From: Sciurus carolinensis
Lineage: Eukaryota; Chordata; Mammalia; Rodentia; Sciuridae
Direction: 5' to 3'
NCBI RefSeq assembly: GCF_902686445.1
Contig: NC_062218.1
Coordinates: 14,235,015 to 14,299,014 of the forward strand
Length of the DNA: 64,000 nucleotides
Under the pieces are notes generated by a model. It worked only from the letters and a program-made list of their open reading frames with translations, was not told where the DNA came from and searched no databases. The first letter of the stretch is position 1. The number at the start of each line of letters is the position of its first letter. This document shows, in pieces, positions 46,749 through 57,759 of this stretch. The position numbers and the translations under genes are program-made.

Positions 46749-47626
46749 AGTGAATTTGATTTCAAATGACCAACAATAAAAGAAAGGGAAACACCTTAGT
46801 AAATTGGGAAAAACATTTTAAAATAAGAAAAAACTAATGAAGAGTCCCAGAAGATTGTGGCATTTGTATTGGAGGGTAATGGGCTGAAAGGGGTAAGGGC
46901 TCCTGGGTGAAGTGCTAGTCTTATGTACTCAGAAATTTGCCACTATCAAAGTCCTGCATGGCTATTGAAAGACATGGGAAATTCGTTTTGGGGACTCCAT
47001 TTTTTTTCTCTCCCTGATAACAGGGTTACCTATGTACATTCTCTAATTCAACACAGGACAAGGGACAAAGTGAAGAGAAGATGCATTGAGAGACATTTGC
47101 TCACAAGAACAGAACCAGGTGGGTTACATCAATACCAAGTTGATGCTTGAGAAGGGAGTATGAAAGACTCAAAGGCAGCGACAGAGCAATCTTGCATAGC
47201 AGAGATGCAGAGTGGCCTCAGAGTACTCTTGTGTAGCAGAGATGCAGTGTGACCTCTCTTCTTCCAAAACGACCTGTCTTCACCTCACTGCTGGAACAGG
47301 AAACAGCGTTCATGTTGCTCTGTTTGAATTGCTCTGTTTGAAGCCTTCACTGGGCAACAGTTCATGTACCTGTATAGACCCCAAGCCTCAAGGACCCTGA
47401 CACTGGAACATCTAGAGAGCTGGAGCTTGGGGAGAGTTGTATAGATTCTCTAAATGAAGGAAAGTCAGCAGGTTCTGCTCCACATGTGAATGAAATTCAA
47501 CGTTTTATTGTATTCAAACCTGAGCGTCTATTATGTTGCCAAGACTACATGTAAATAATTTGTTATAGCACTTTTCCATTCTCAGATCTTCTTCCTCAGG
47601 TATACCAGATGTATTCTCAAGTATTC
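46749..47626. other. Unassigned non-coding stretch
   Basis: No repeat family recognised, and no Tigger1 N-terminal half is found here. Two small local duplications occur, at 47191-47256 and 47317-47343. Confidence 0.4.
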
Positions 47627-48400
47627 TTTTTTTTTTTTTTTTTTTTTTTTCACTGAAATGGTTCCATGTTTGGAATATCAAGTTTCAGAATCATGGAAAT
47701 TCTCACAGCTAAGTCTAAAAGTTTTACAAATACTTAACTGTAGTTTTTTGTTTTTTTTTTTTTTAAAGGTCTACCATCTCACTTTTGTCTATGTTTACAT
47801 GAGGATGTTAACATACTTTTCATATATGAGACTTTAATTTCTCTTTAGTGTAGGTTTTACTTAATCAATCGCCTGAAGAATTGGAAAGGCTTCTCTAATG
47901 GTTTCTGATCAGTTGTTCTCCTAAGTCCTTCAGATGGCAAACTCCTCTGTACCCTCGGGCGTCCTTTCAGGGTCTCCTGGTGCTGCCCGACGCCATTCCA
48001 CGTCTTGAGAAATGTTCTCCTCTAGATTAATTCCATGGTTTTCATCCCAGATAAACAATTTCATGAGAAGAAACAAAACTATCACTTTTATCCAGTCCAG
48101 GTGCAGCACGAGCTGCCTGCTCTCCAGGAGCCTGCAGCGACTGTGGGGCGTGCATGTCGGGCAGGCTGCGAGGTCGGGCCCTGAGGGCGCGGGACCCTGA
48201 CGGCTGGGAGACGTGGACTCTTCCCTGCGCCTGGGAGGCGAGCCGCCCCTCCGAGCGCCCTGAGCGCCACTGCGGCCCTGGGGCACCTGCAGTACTACTG
48301 TTGTTGGTGACTAGACACCTTGCTAGGTCTTGACTCTGGTAGAGGAAGTCGTAAGCGTCTCCATCAGCATCCTGGTTTCTCACGGAAATTCTACGACCAA
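47627..48400 (-). pseudogene. Candidate processed retrocopy of an unidentified small membrane protein
   Basis: The minus strand has a GC-rich, CpG-containing open region (48383-47930). Its most plausible frame (48286-47930, 118 codons) contains one hydrophobic segment (DWIKVIVLFLLMKLFIW) and an acidic tail (ENHGINLEENISQD) ending in TEEFAI and a stop. A second frame (48383-48042) overlaps upstream, suggesting a frameshift. Downstream are an AATTAAA word (about 47835), an A14 run (47751-47764) and an A24 tract (47627-47650) on the minus strand, as in a retrotransposed mRNA. No introns are visible. I do not recognise the protein, and no target duplication was found. Confidence 0.4.
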
Positions 48401-48460
48401 CCTGTCAAGGACTAGCACTAATGCTACTTTTGATAAGAATTACATCAAATCAATAGATCA

Positions 48461-48622
48461 AGCTGGGCACAGAGGCACACACCTGTAATCCCAGCAACTT
48501 CGGGGGCTAAGGCAGAAGGAGGGCAAGTTCAAGACCAGCCTCAGCACTCAGCAAGGCCCTAAGCAACTTAGCAAAACCCTGTCTCAAAATAAAAACAAAA
48601 TGGGCTGGGGATATAGCTCAGA
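48461..48622 (+). mobile_element. Composite B1-ID SINE, ID half truncated
   Basis: B1-like half ('AGCTGGGCACAGAGGCACAC', 'CTGTAATCCCAGCAACTTCG', 'AAGACCAGCCTCAGCACTCA', 'ACCCTGTCTCAAAATAAAAA') and only the start of an ID half ('TGGGCTGGGGATATAGCTCA'). Confidence 0.88.
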
Positions 48623-48629
48623 AACTGGT

Positions 48630-48990
48630 GTATCTCTCTCTCTCCTTATATGTCTTCTTTAACATCCTTAAAGTTTTAAAAATTTGATTCATAAATGTTT
48701 TGTAATTCTTTTAGTAGTTTCAGATTTTGGTCCTTATATTTTTAATATTATTATTATCATTGTTGCTTTTCTACTTTCTTATTATTTGTCAATGGAAATG
48801 TAATTCTTTTTGTTGCATTAGTATCTCATGCTAATAATTATTGAAATTTTTGAAGTTGCCATCTGCAAATAATAGCAGCTTTGTTTCTTCCTTTTGAATT
48901 CTGATAGCTAATTTTCCCCTCAATCTTTTGTCCCCTGGCTATCACCTCCAGGACCTGGTGGGTGTAAGGGTGATATGGGAATCCTCAACT
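48630..48990 (-). mobile_element. L1 LINE ORF2 fragment (antisense)
   Basis: The plus strand contains the reverse complement of part of the L1 ORF2 reverse-transcriptase region: 'TTGTAATTCTTTTAGTAGTT', 'GTTGCATTAGTATCTCATG', 'AGTTGCCATCTGCAAATAAT', 'AGCAGCTTTGTTTCTTCCTT'. No reading frame survives. Confidence 0.65.
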
Positions 48991-49154
48991 TGATCCTAAT
49001 TCAGCGTAGGCTTTTCAGTACAGTGAAAGGCACTCCCTTTAGTGCCACCCCATATGCCACCACTGTGTATCCAAGTAACTCTAAGATGAAAGCAGACATG
49101 GGTCAGACTGACCCTGGAACAGCCTGAACAGTGCTCAGTTTTTTTTTTTTTTTT

Positions 49155-49345
49155 TCACTACTGTGGCTGAGGGACCTGACCAGCACAATTTTAGGGAAGA
49201 AAAGTTTATTTGAGGGCTCACGGTTTGAGATGTTTTAGTCTGTAGAAAGCCAGCTCCAATTCTTGGGGCTCAAGGTGAGGCAGAACATCATGACTGAAGA
49301 GTGACAGAGGGAAAGAGGATGTGTGCGGGTTATATACAAAAACTA
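49155..49345 (-). mobile_element. MT-like MaLR LTR, partial
   Basis: Reverse-complement MT words 'AATTTTAGGGAAGAAAAGT', 'TTATTTGAGGGCTCACGGTT', 'AGCCAGCTCCAATTCTTGGG' and 'GTGAGGCAGAACATCATGAC'. Only the 3' portion of the LTR is present, preceded by a T-run at 49139-49155. Confidence 0.7.
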
Positions 49346-49429
49346 CCTCATTTTCTATAAGGGACGTGAGCATCCTTGGATTTTGTAAAGATTCCTAAAA
49401 CAAATCCCCAACAGATACCAAGAAACAAT

Positions 49430-49735
49430 GGTATATTTCTTAGAAACAATGTGATGCTATGGTATATGTACACATTAGGAATGATTAACTAAAGCTAATT
49501 AACAAATTCATCACCTCTCATACTTATCATTTCTTTACATTGAGAACATTTAAAATCTACACTTCCTGCAATTTTGAAACATACAGTACCTAATGATTAA
49601 CTCTAGTCAACTGTGCAATAGATCATTAAAAACTTATTCTGTCTAACTGAAACTCTGTACCCTTTGATCAACATTTCCACATCCCCCTCCCCTGTCCACC
49701 CTGCCCTCCACCTGCCCCCCAGCTTCTGTGAACTA
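49430..49735 (-). mobile_element. L1 LINE 3' UTR fragment (antisense)
   Basis: Plus strand: 'TAAAGCTAATTAACAAATTC', 'ATCACCTCTCATACTTATCA', 'ACAATAGATCATTAAAAAC-like' wording, and 'TACCCTTTGATCAACATTTC'. This is the L1M-type 3' region in reverse, and is followed immediately by L1 sequence in the opposite orientation. Confidence 0.65.
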
Positions 49736-50370
49736 TGAAAATCTGGTATATATACACAGTGGAATATTATTCAACATTAAGTTTAAAAAGGAGATTCTGT
49801 TTTAGTCAGCTTTTTCACGACTGTGACAAAAAAGACCTGGTGAGAACAATTTTAGAGGAAGAAAAGTTTATTTGGGTCTCACAGTTTCAGAGGTCTCAGT
49901 CCATAGATGGTCTACACCATTTCTCTGTGCCCTACATGAGGCAGAACGTCACGGCAAAAGAGTATGGTGGAGGAAAGCAGCAGCTCAGGACATGGCCACT
50001 AGAAAGCAGAGAGACTCCACTCACCAGGTACAAATATAAACCCCACCAGCAGGGCCCCAGTGACCCATCTCCTTCAGCCGTACCCTGCCTACCTACTGTG
50101 ACCACCCAGGAATCCCATCAGGGGATGGATGCACTCATTAGGTCAAGGTTTGCAGAACCCAGTCATTTCACCTCTGAGCCTTCTCGCATTGTCTCACACA
50201 CAGTTTTGGGGGGACACGTCCTCTAAGTCATAACACAGTCATTTGCAAGAACACGGGTGAACCTGGAAGATGTTAGGTTAAGTGAAATAAGCCAAGCACA
50301 GAAAGATAATTCTACATGATCTCATTTACATGTGGGATCTAAAAAAAGAAGTTAAATTCATACAAGTAGG
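49736..50370 (+). mobile_element. L1 LINE 3' fragment interrupted by an MT-like LTR
   Basis: Left piece (49736-49797): 'TGGTATATATACACAGTGGA', 'ATATTATTCAACATTAAG'. Right piece (50236-50370): 'CATTTGCAAGAACACGGGTG', 'AACCTGGAAGATGTTAGG', 'AAGTGAAATAAGCCAAGCAC', 'ATGTGGGATCTAAAAAAAG'. Joined across the LTR they form the usual L1 order, so the LTR inserted into this L1. Confidence 0.75.
49798..50235 (-). mobile_element. MT-like rodent MaLR LTR inside an L1
   Basis: It runs TGTTTTAGTCAGC ... AAGTCATAACA on the plus strand, a complete reversed MT-family LTR. Internal words include 'GAGGAAGAAAAGTTTATTTG', 'GAGGCAGAACGTCACGGCAA', 'AGTGACCCATCTCCTTCAGC' and 'CAGGGGATGGATGCACTCAT'. The candidate 5-bp flanks (GATTC and CAGTC) agree only partly. 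The 163-codon frame across it is not a gene. Confidence 0.85.
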
Positions 50371-50743
50371 GAGATTTTTTTTTTCTCTTGAAGTGAAAAC
50401 AAAGACTATCTTTACAAAAAGTGAGAAAAATGAATTTGGAAAATGACTCAGGTAAACGAATCAGTGTTCATCATCAACTTCCTCAGGTTGTTCAGAATGA
50501 CTTCTCTCAAACACTGCACGGGTATCTGATGACACAGCTGCAGGAAGATGTGACTGGAAACTCCGCAGGAGTCCCTCACTGTGCAGGTGCTGAGGCTCCT
50601 GGGACTTAGTTCACATGCATGGGCGACGATTCCATCACAGGGGTTAAGTAGAGAACAGCACTTCGTTCATTTCTCTTCTCTGAAGAAGTTCTTTGATGAC
50701 TATTTTCTTGGCTTAGGACAGTGAATCAATCCACTAGATGATC

Positions 50744-51146
50744 TGTATGAGTCAGAGTTCCCCAGAGAGACAGAACCAACAGGGTGTGTGCGGGGGGAAC
50801 ACGGGATGATCTGAGGAACTGTCTCACGTGATGCTGGAAGCCGGCAAGTTGAAAATCTGCATGATGAACCTTCAGACTAGAGACCCAGGGAAGGCTGCAG
50901 CCGGAGGCAGGGCAGTCTGCAGAGAGTTCCCTCTCTCCCGTGGAAGAGGCCAGTCTTCTTCTATTACACTCAACTGATTGGATGAGTCCCAGCCACCCAA
51001 TGTATGGCAGGCAATTGACTTTATTTAAAATCCTCTGATTTAAGTGCTAATCTCGTCAAAAAGTTACTTCACAGCAACATTTAGAGTAATATTTGAGCAA
51101 CTGGCACCATGGCCAAACCAAGTGGATGCATAAAATTAACCACTGC
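50744..51146 (-). mobile_element. MLT2-like ERVL LTR
   Basis: Plus strand reads as reversed MLT2: 'GTCAGAGTTCCCCAGAGAGA', 'CAGAACCAACAGGGTGTGTG', 'CTCAACTGATTGGATGAGTC', 'CACAGCAACATTTAGAGTAA', 'GGCACCATGGCCAAACCAAG' and 'AAAATTAACCACTGCA'. It runs TG to CA with 5-bp flanks TGATC and AGATC (4 of 5 match), as expected for an ERVL integration. Confidence 0.8.
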
Positions 51147-51630
51147 AAGATCCAAATGGCATAAGCTATCAGTAAGACACTTATCCAAGGTTGCATGAAC
51201 TATGGCTGAAAACACAGCCCTTGGGCCTGTTCTCAGTGATTACCCTGAGGTCGCTTGGCAAGCACCAAAGACATTCTTATCGTTGTCATGCAAGTCCAAG
51301 TTTCCAAAACAGTGTGAACCCAAGTCCAAGCAGAACATTAAGTGGGGTCTGAATCTCATATCCAGCATCAGCTCTTTTCAACCTGAACTTATACTCAAGT
51401 CAGTATTGACCAAAGATAAGTAGAAATCTTCTGCTTTAACATATTATAACAAAGAGCTATATTATGGTTTACAATGAAAATGTGTATCCACTTTTAAAAA
51501 AAATAATTTTAAGGAAAAGTTTTTCTTTCCAAAATCTTTTTTGGGACCTGTCTTAGTGACTCTCAGAGAAAATTCTTTGTAATCTAACACATCTATGCCA
51601 TTAGATGCTGAAGTTTAAGAAGAATTTGTG

Positions 51631-51836
51631 CCGGGCGTGGTGGAGCACGCCTGTAATCCCAGCAGCTTGGGAGGCTGAGGCAGGAGGATCATGAGTTCAA
51701 AGCCAGCCTCAGCAACTTAGCAAGACCCTAAGCAAATAAGTGAGACCCTGTCTCAAGAAAAAAAAGGGGGGTGCTGGGGATCTGGGAAAGTGTCTCAGTG
51801 GTTATGCGCCCCGGGTTTAAAAATAAAAAAGAAAGG
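51631..51836 (+). mobile_element. Composite B1-ID SINE, CpG-bearing (young-looking)
   Basis: 'CCGGGCGTGGTGGAGCACGC', 'CTGTAATCCCAGCAGCTTGG', 'GAGGCTGAGGCAGGAGGATC', 'AGACCCTGTCTCAAGAAAA', then a degraded ID half with 'GTCTCAGTGGTTATGCGCCC'. CpGs in the B1 head are kept. Direct repeats AAGAATTTGTG (51620-51630) and AAGAATTCGTG (51837-51847) flank it. Confidence 0.93.
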
Positions 51837-51847
51837 AAGAATTCGTG

Positions 51848-53527
51848 TGATTGCTTTCCCTTGGCCATCTTAGAACTCTTGACCACACTGAATAGGAAAT
51901 TTTCCAACAGCTGCCTCAACGGCTCACCCACAGCCTGACCACTTGATGTCGCTAAGAGCAGACAGTGTCAACTCCCATCAGAGAAGAAAACAGTGACATA
52001 GTTGGGTTAATGGATTCTTAACATCTGCACTGTGTCCCCTTCCCAGTTGCTGGAAGACAGAGAGAAACACAAGGAAGTGTGGCCCTGTAGAGCCACCCAG
52101 CACTGATAAACCACAGGAGGAACCTTGGATCATTGTTTCTACCTAAACAGCAGCAGAGGACGTCACCCGTCCCTAAGCCTTTCTGGAGCACTCCTGGGAG
52201 TTGATTAATTGCGCCCACCAGGCACGCTGGGTGGCAGGGGTCTTGTGTGATTCTTGCTCTCAAGAGGTTGGGAGCAGACAAAAAAGTACGAGGGAGGGGC
52301 AGCAGCTTTATCCTAAGCACGTCTGTTACATAATTGAATTGGACCATCCATTTTAGGACTTCGTGAAAAACCAATTGTAGAAAGCCTTTAATTTAAAATA
52401 GAAAAGCGCAATGATTTCCTCCTCCTGTAAATTTAGAAGGGAAAAAACCCTTATTATCTAATAAATTTTCTGCATTAAAAATGCATTAGTAATCAATCTT
52501 GATAACATCTGGTGACAGCTACATTGCTTCTTAAAGAGCAACACAGCCTCTTTTCTCCGAGTGTGTTTTCATGGGTCTTCTGAAGGAAACTCATTACACT
52601 CAACCACAGAAGAAGGCGAACTGCTTTACAATAAGTTAGTATGTTATAAATAAGAAAATGCTTAGCATAATATTTTAATTGCTATTTTAATTTAAAGTCT
52701 AATGCATTGTTGCCCAAAGTGTCTACTGCAGACACCTAAAGAACATAGTTCTTGCCGTGATTGGTAAACTCTGGAGAGACCGGGCACAGAGTTTATTTTT
52801 CCTACTCTTCAAACTGAACCATAGACACTGTAAAGTGCTCCCTGGTTCAGCACCATAAATAGCATTTCCTCCTTCCTTTGGAAGCTCAGCACAGTTGTCT
52901 TGGGACCCCAGTGTCTATGGTTAGGATGCTTCAGAGTGTGCATTAGCTCTCATGGATGCATAGTGATAGGTTGACTCTGCTCTTTGAGAGCTCTCGATAT
53001 TTCCACCATTCTTAGCACAAAGTATCAAGAGATCCAGAGTCTCATAAAAACTAGTCATGGATTTGTTTTGCCTAATCTCAGACAAACGGGTTGTTTCTTT
53101 ATCTGGCTGCTGAAAAAATATTGTTTACGGAATCAAAGAAGACAATATCCCATCAAGTATACCTGGTTCCTTCCAGAGTTCAGCAGTGCACTCTGCCTTC
53201 TCAGTGCCCCCAGGGATGGGGTAGGAGGGATGTCCCTGTGAATGGCTGAGGAGCTACCCATGGCGTGACACCCAGCCAAGAGACAAGCTGGTGGTGGTCT
53301 CAGGGCCAGAGTGTAAGGAGCAACTCGGGGCTTTGGGGAGTGGGACTGGGGTTCACACCATCAGGAAGCTGGAACTCTAGAAAGACAAGCAAAAGAAGGA
53401 GGCTCCAGCTGTGGGGCTAATAATGAATGAATGGTCAACAAATGAAGCCAAGTGAAAACGATGAGTTTTCTTTCATTTTAATACATTTTTCTCCTGCCCC
53501 CATACTCTGCTTTTAATGGATCCACTT
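51848..53527. other. Unassigned stretch including a repeat-free AT-rich island
   Basis: No transposon recognised. At 52380-52760 the sequence is AT-rich with many TAAT/ATTA words (TATCTAATAAATT, AATGCATTAGTAATCAATC) and looks like a possible conserved non-coding element. No exon supported. Confidence 0.35.
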
Positions 53528-53836
53528 TAAAATTCATGTTGAGACTTAATCCCTTTTGTGACTTCCTTTGGGGAAATAATTAGGTCACGATGGCTTCAAC
53601 CTGAGAGGTGCGTTTCACGTGTTATAAAAGGACCCAGGGAATGAGCCTGTGCCCCCTTGGTCCTTCTGCTCTTCTACCACGTGAGGCCTCAGTAAGAAGG
53701 CTATCGCCAGATGCCATTACACACACCTTCTTCTTGGACTTCTCTGCCTCCCAAACTGTGAGAAAATACATTTTTAGTGTTTATAAAGTACCCAGTCTGC
53801 AGCTTTTTGTTATAGCAACATGAACAGACTAAGACA
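53528..53836 (+). mobile_element. MaLR LTR (MST/MLT1-like)
   Basis: Sense-orientation words: 'AAATTCATGTTGAGACTTAA', 'ATAATTAGGTCACGATGGCT', 'GTTATAAAAGGACCCAGGGA', 'CTCTTCTACCACGTGAGGCC', 'CTTCTTGGACTTCTCTGCCT', 'AAACTGTGAGAAAATACA' and 'CATGAACAGACTAAGACA'. Its TATAAAAG and the polyadenylation region are recognisable. Confidence 0.7.
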
Positions 53837-55474
53837 CCCCACCCTGCTCTCATTAAAATCAAGTCCCATATGTTGCTCTTTTCTTTCTTTTTATCCTCCA
53901 GTCTCTTTTCCCCATTGATTTTTGAGCTCATTGTCCCACAGTCACTAGTAAAAAGAAAAATAAATAAATAAACTGGGTCTGGTTCCCAAAATCTACATTT
54001 ATGGGAATTTCAAGCTTGGGCAAATCTATTTTACCCCTTACACACCTCAGCTCCATCGTGTGTAAAATACAGACATCAGCATATGCCTCAGGTTTCCAGT
54101 TCGTACAAAGATTGCCCCAGGACTGCTGATGTCAAGCCTACTGGTATGCAATTTTGTCACTTCTAGGGAAGTCACGTTGCCAGGAAATGGAGTTCATGAC
54201 ATCAACCCCTGATCCCTGAGGCCTGTCAACCTCAGCACCTCTATTGCCTGCTCCAAACCCAGCTATCAACACCTACCCTGCTCATTTCTTAAGTTCCCAA
54301 ACCTGTCTGATCATCAGAATCCCCTGAAAACCTCTCTAAAATTAAAATTTCAGGGATGGATAAAGTTAGACTCTCTCACACCAATGAATCCCTGGGGTGG
54401 AAGTCCCACGGAATTCAGAGTATATACATTCTGTTTTCGCAAAAGCTCTCCACCCAATATTTCTGATAATGTCATCAGGTTTGGGCCCCCTTCAAATTCT
54501 ACTTTCCTGCCTGAAAAACTGGCCCAGACCAATAGCTGCTCTCCGTCGCCAACCCCTGGTGACCACTAATGTCCTACAGCCCACCTTGGTGGCCTGTCTC
54601 CCCCTGGAGTCAGCTGAGTCCCCCCTTCCCACAGCGCCTGGCTCCTGCCAGCTCCCCGCCCTTCCTTTCTCAGGTGGTTCCATACACTGCCCGTGACTCT
54701 CCTGAGCCCAGCTTCTCCACAAGACAAACACTGTCACACCTGAACTCCAGGCCTCTGATGTCCTGCCACCTGGGGTATATATCTGCCCGTGTCTGGTGAG
54801 ATCTGCTTAGTTCTTATTCCAGGATCACACGGCTACTCTCTTCCAAGGCCTCTGTCCTGTGATCAGCCTCAAGTGGTCCTAATTAGTCATGCAAATCCAG
54901 AGCAGAGGTTCCCTTTTCCTGACCCCACTATCAGTGCTCTCTGTCCCTTACAAGCACCCATTATTTGGGCATCTTTAGCTCTGAAAAATCAAACCCAGCC
55001 TGCTTTGAATTTTCCTTCTGGTGCTGAGTCAACAGAATGCAAAGGTTTCTTTGGCAAAGTGCCTCAGGAAAAGCCCAGCAATCCCGGAATAGTGAGGACA
55101 AGCCTCCACCCACGTCCCTCCACCCTCACTTCCCAGACTCCTCTGTGATCCGCAGCCTGTCATTTAAAAATAGATCTCTCACACACAAACACATTGAACT
55201 AGAAAGGAAGCTTCAGGCATGGTGTGTGCGCGTGCGTATGCAAGCGTTTGTGATACACGTGTGTGTGTCCCTTTGTAGTTCTTAAGCTTGGTTTCAGAAG
55301 AATTGTGCTGGGAACTATGGCCGTGTTTGTGAGGAAGGAGCTACCTTGGGCCTTGCTCCAAGGAGAACACGTGTAAGAAGTGGGGAGCAAACCCACATCA
55401 GGGTGTTTTCAGCCATAGGTTAGTAAGCATTCAATTAAAAGTTGCTCAAACAATAATGGCATAAAGCAGGAAAA
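53837..55474. other. Unassigned stretch, pyrimidine-rich in part
   Basis: A MER5-like hAT fragment is possible at about 54300-54420 ('CTGATCATCAGAATCCCCTG', 'CACCAATGAATCCCTGGGGT'), but it is short. The 54540-55150 part is C-rich with several open frames on both strands and no recognised product. Confidence 0.3.
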
Positions 55475-55492
55475 CCCAGGGAAGGGCGATTC

Positions 55493-55626
55493 ATATACAT
55501 AAATTTAGTTGTAGATAGATGACACAATATCTTTATTTTATTTATTTATTTTTATGTGGTGCTGCAATTTGAACCCAGTGCCTCACACATGCTAGGCAAG
55601 TGCTCCACCACTGAGCCACCCCAGCC
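55493..55626 (-). mobile_element. ID-type SINE with target duplication
   Basis: Antisense ID: 'TAGTTGTAGATAGATGACAC', 'TTTTTATGTGGTGCTGCAAT', 'TGAACCCAGTGCCTCACACA', 'ACCACTGAGCCACCCCAGC'. Flanked by near-identical repeats CCCAGGGAAGGGCGATTC (55475-55492) and CCCAGGGAAGGGTGATTC (55625-55642). Confidence 0.92.
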
Positions 55627-55642
55627 CAGGGAAGGGTGATTC

Positions 55643-56294
55643 CATGACTGATACAGCAGTTGACTAATGGCATCAAGATTCTGTCCATCTGTTGGCTCTG
55701 TGGTTCCAGCGGTGCCATAGTGTCCCTCCTTGGGCTGGGAGACGTCAGGACCACATCTAGTGAAAATGGTCAGTGCTTCCTCCCGGGAGCCTTTGAATTA
55801 AGGAGGCAGCCTTTCCTTGTGACTCCACAGGTGCACAAGCACACACAGCGCCCTCCCTGCGGTCCCCTTGCCAGGACTGGATCTCACGCCACGTCCTAGC
55901 TTCCAGAGATCTAGGAACTTGAACACTGAGCAACTGTGGCCCGGGAAAAGGAAGCCACGAGACACAGGCAAGGGCAGAACAACAGTTGAGCAAATGACTG
56001 GCTGTTCCAGGAGCGCAGGATGAGTCTGGAGAAGGATGGAAACATTCTTTCCCGCCTGAACCTTGGGTGGTCCCTCTTGGTACTGTTTTAGAAGCCGCAC
56101 ATGTTCACTCTCACTACGTAGCTAGACTAACCTCAGAAGCAAAGGTCTAGATACTCAAGCTTCACTATTTTTGGTTACCACTTAAGGACATCAAAGCCGT
56201 TTTCCATCTTTCTAGGTGCCAGGAGAAGCTAGAGAAAGCACTGTGTTCTTAAGCTTGTATGTTACATATATACATAAACTATAAAGGTCTGCCT
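55643..56294. other. Unassigned non-coding stretch
   Basis: No repeat or exon recognised. Short frames on both strands overlap at 55660-56100 and are not supported as genes. Confidence 0.35.
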
Positions 56295-56616
56295 TGTTAC
56301 CACAGGTTGATGCACCAAAAATACCATAGACTGACTGGCTGAAATGACAGTAATTTACCTCACACTGTTGTGGTGGTTAGAAGTTTGACATTGGGGTGCC
56401 AGTGTGGCTGGGTTCTGGTGAGGGCCACCCTCTTGCTATGTCCGCGCATGGCAGAATGAGAGCTGACCAGCTCCCTGCTCTTCTCATAAAGGGACAAATC
56501 CCATCATTCAGGTTTGACACTCATTATCTCCCAAAGACCCACCTCCTAACACCATTAATTTGGGAACCAGTTTCATGAGGTGAATTTTGGAGAGACACAA
56601 ACATTTAGTCTAAATC
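56295..56616 (-). mobile_element. MLT1-like MaLR LTR
   Basis: Reversed MaLR words: 'AAAAATACCATAGACTGACT', 'GGCTGGGTTCTGGTGAGGGC', 'CACCCTCTTGCTATGTCCGC', 'TCATAAAGGGACAAATCCCA' and 'AAGACCCACCTCCTAACACC'. Diverged solo LTR. Confidence 0.7.
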
Positions 56617-57610
56617 AAGGTCAAAGAGAAGAGGAGACAGTATGGTTGGTAGTGTCTAGACTCACAGCCCAGCTTCTGGTTACGAGTAAGCAGAGTCTTC
56701 CAAGAACATTGAGGAGTGTCTGGGCTCATCCGGGTCTCCACAGAGGGCAGCTCGACAAAAGAAGGTGAATGAAGGCACCAACTATGGCGGAAATTAATTT
56801 CACTCTAGAGCTTGTAAAGCCTGGAAATTTGTGGATAAGTAGAATTAACAAGGAACGCCAGCAAATAATGACTGGAGGTTTAGAGGTCAGATTCTGGGCT
56901 TGCATCCAAATCCTGGCTGTGGATCATGGTGCAACCTTGGACACGGCCCTCTAGAGAGCAAGGAGCCACCAGAACCTCATGTAAACGCTGTGAGCCATGT
57001 TCTGACTCAGCAGCACGAGGGAACAGATTATCCACACACCGAAGGCACTGGCAAATGCAGCCAGCTCAAAAGTTAAAGCCAAAATGCTCATCGACACCAG
57101 TGAAAATAGGGCAAGATGCTGCAGAGTTTGGCAATTCCACAAACCTTCATGGCAGTGTGACTTCTACAGACTGGAGAAGGTGCTTTCTGTGACCCTCGAG
57201 TGCTGCTTAAACACCCCATCGGCCCTTCCACCTGCCCCAGCCCTCAGGTGTCTGATGCTTGTCATGGGGTCAGGGGCCTCCCGATCTTCCTTCCTCCCTC
57301 TTGGGACTGAATTCTGTGCCCTGACTCTCCTCTAGTTTATGCACGTCACCCAGACTTTCCTCCCCACTTACCATTAGTTCCAGGACTGGGAAGTCACCTA
57401 AGTGTTGGCAAGCCAGGGTTAAGAAGCGCCCACCACCATCTCCCCCTCCCACTGCCCACTTGGTATTTTCACTTGACAAGTGTCCCCTATGCTACATGTG
57501 GGAAATTTGAACATGGGAAGACTCTGTTGTCCCTGAAGTCATTACTTTGTTCTGTCTGGAGCTAAGGCAAGATTTCTCTGGAGAAGCGATTGTTCTTTGG
57601 CCTTAGAGGC
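56617..57610. other. Unassigned stretch with a weak MIR-like piece
   Basis: At about 56870-56945 'GGTCAGATTCTGGGCTTGCA' and 'TCCAAATCCTGGCTGTGGAT' resemble a sense MIR head. The remainder is not recognised. Confidence 0.35.
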
Positions 57611-57614
57611 GATC

Positions 57615-57745
57615 TAGCAAAGTGGATACAAGCTCAGGCTCTGGGGTCAGAGCACCTGTATCCGAGTCCTGGTTCTACCCCTGTCCACTGTGCACGCCTT
57701 GATACTTCTGGGCACTAATGTTCTTTATGAGAAAGAGAAAGGAGA
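57615..57745 (+). repeat. MIR fossil (5' half)
   Basis: Sense MIR: 'CAGGCTCTGGGGTCAGAGCA', 'CTGTATCCGAGTCCTGGTTC', then 'GCACGCCTTGATACTTCTGG', corresponding to the tRNA-derived head and the start of the core. Confidence 0.7.
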
Positions 57746-57759
57746 AGAGGACTTGGATT

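Noticed and set aside
49735..50226. 163-codon plus-strand frame
   Set aside because: It is a read-through of an L1 3' fragment and a reversed MT-like LTR.
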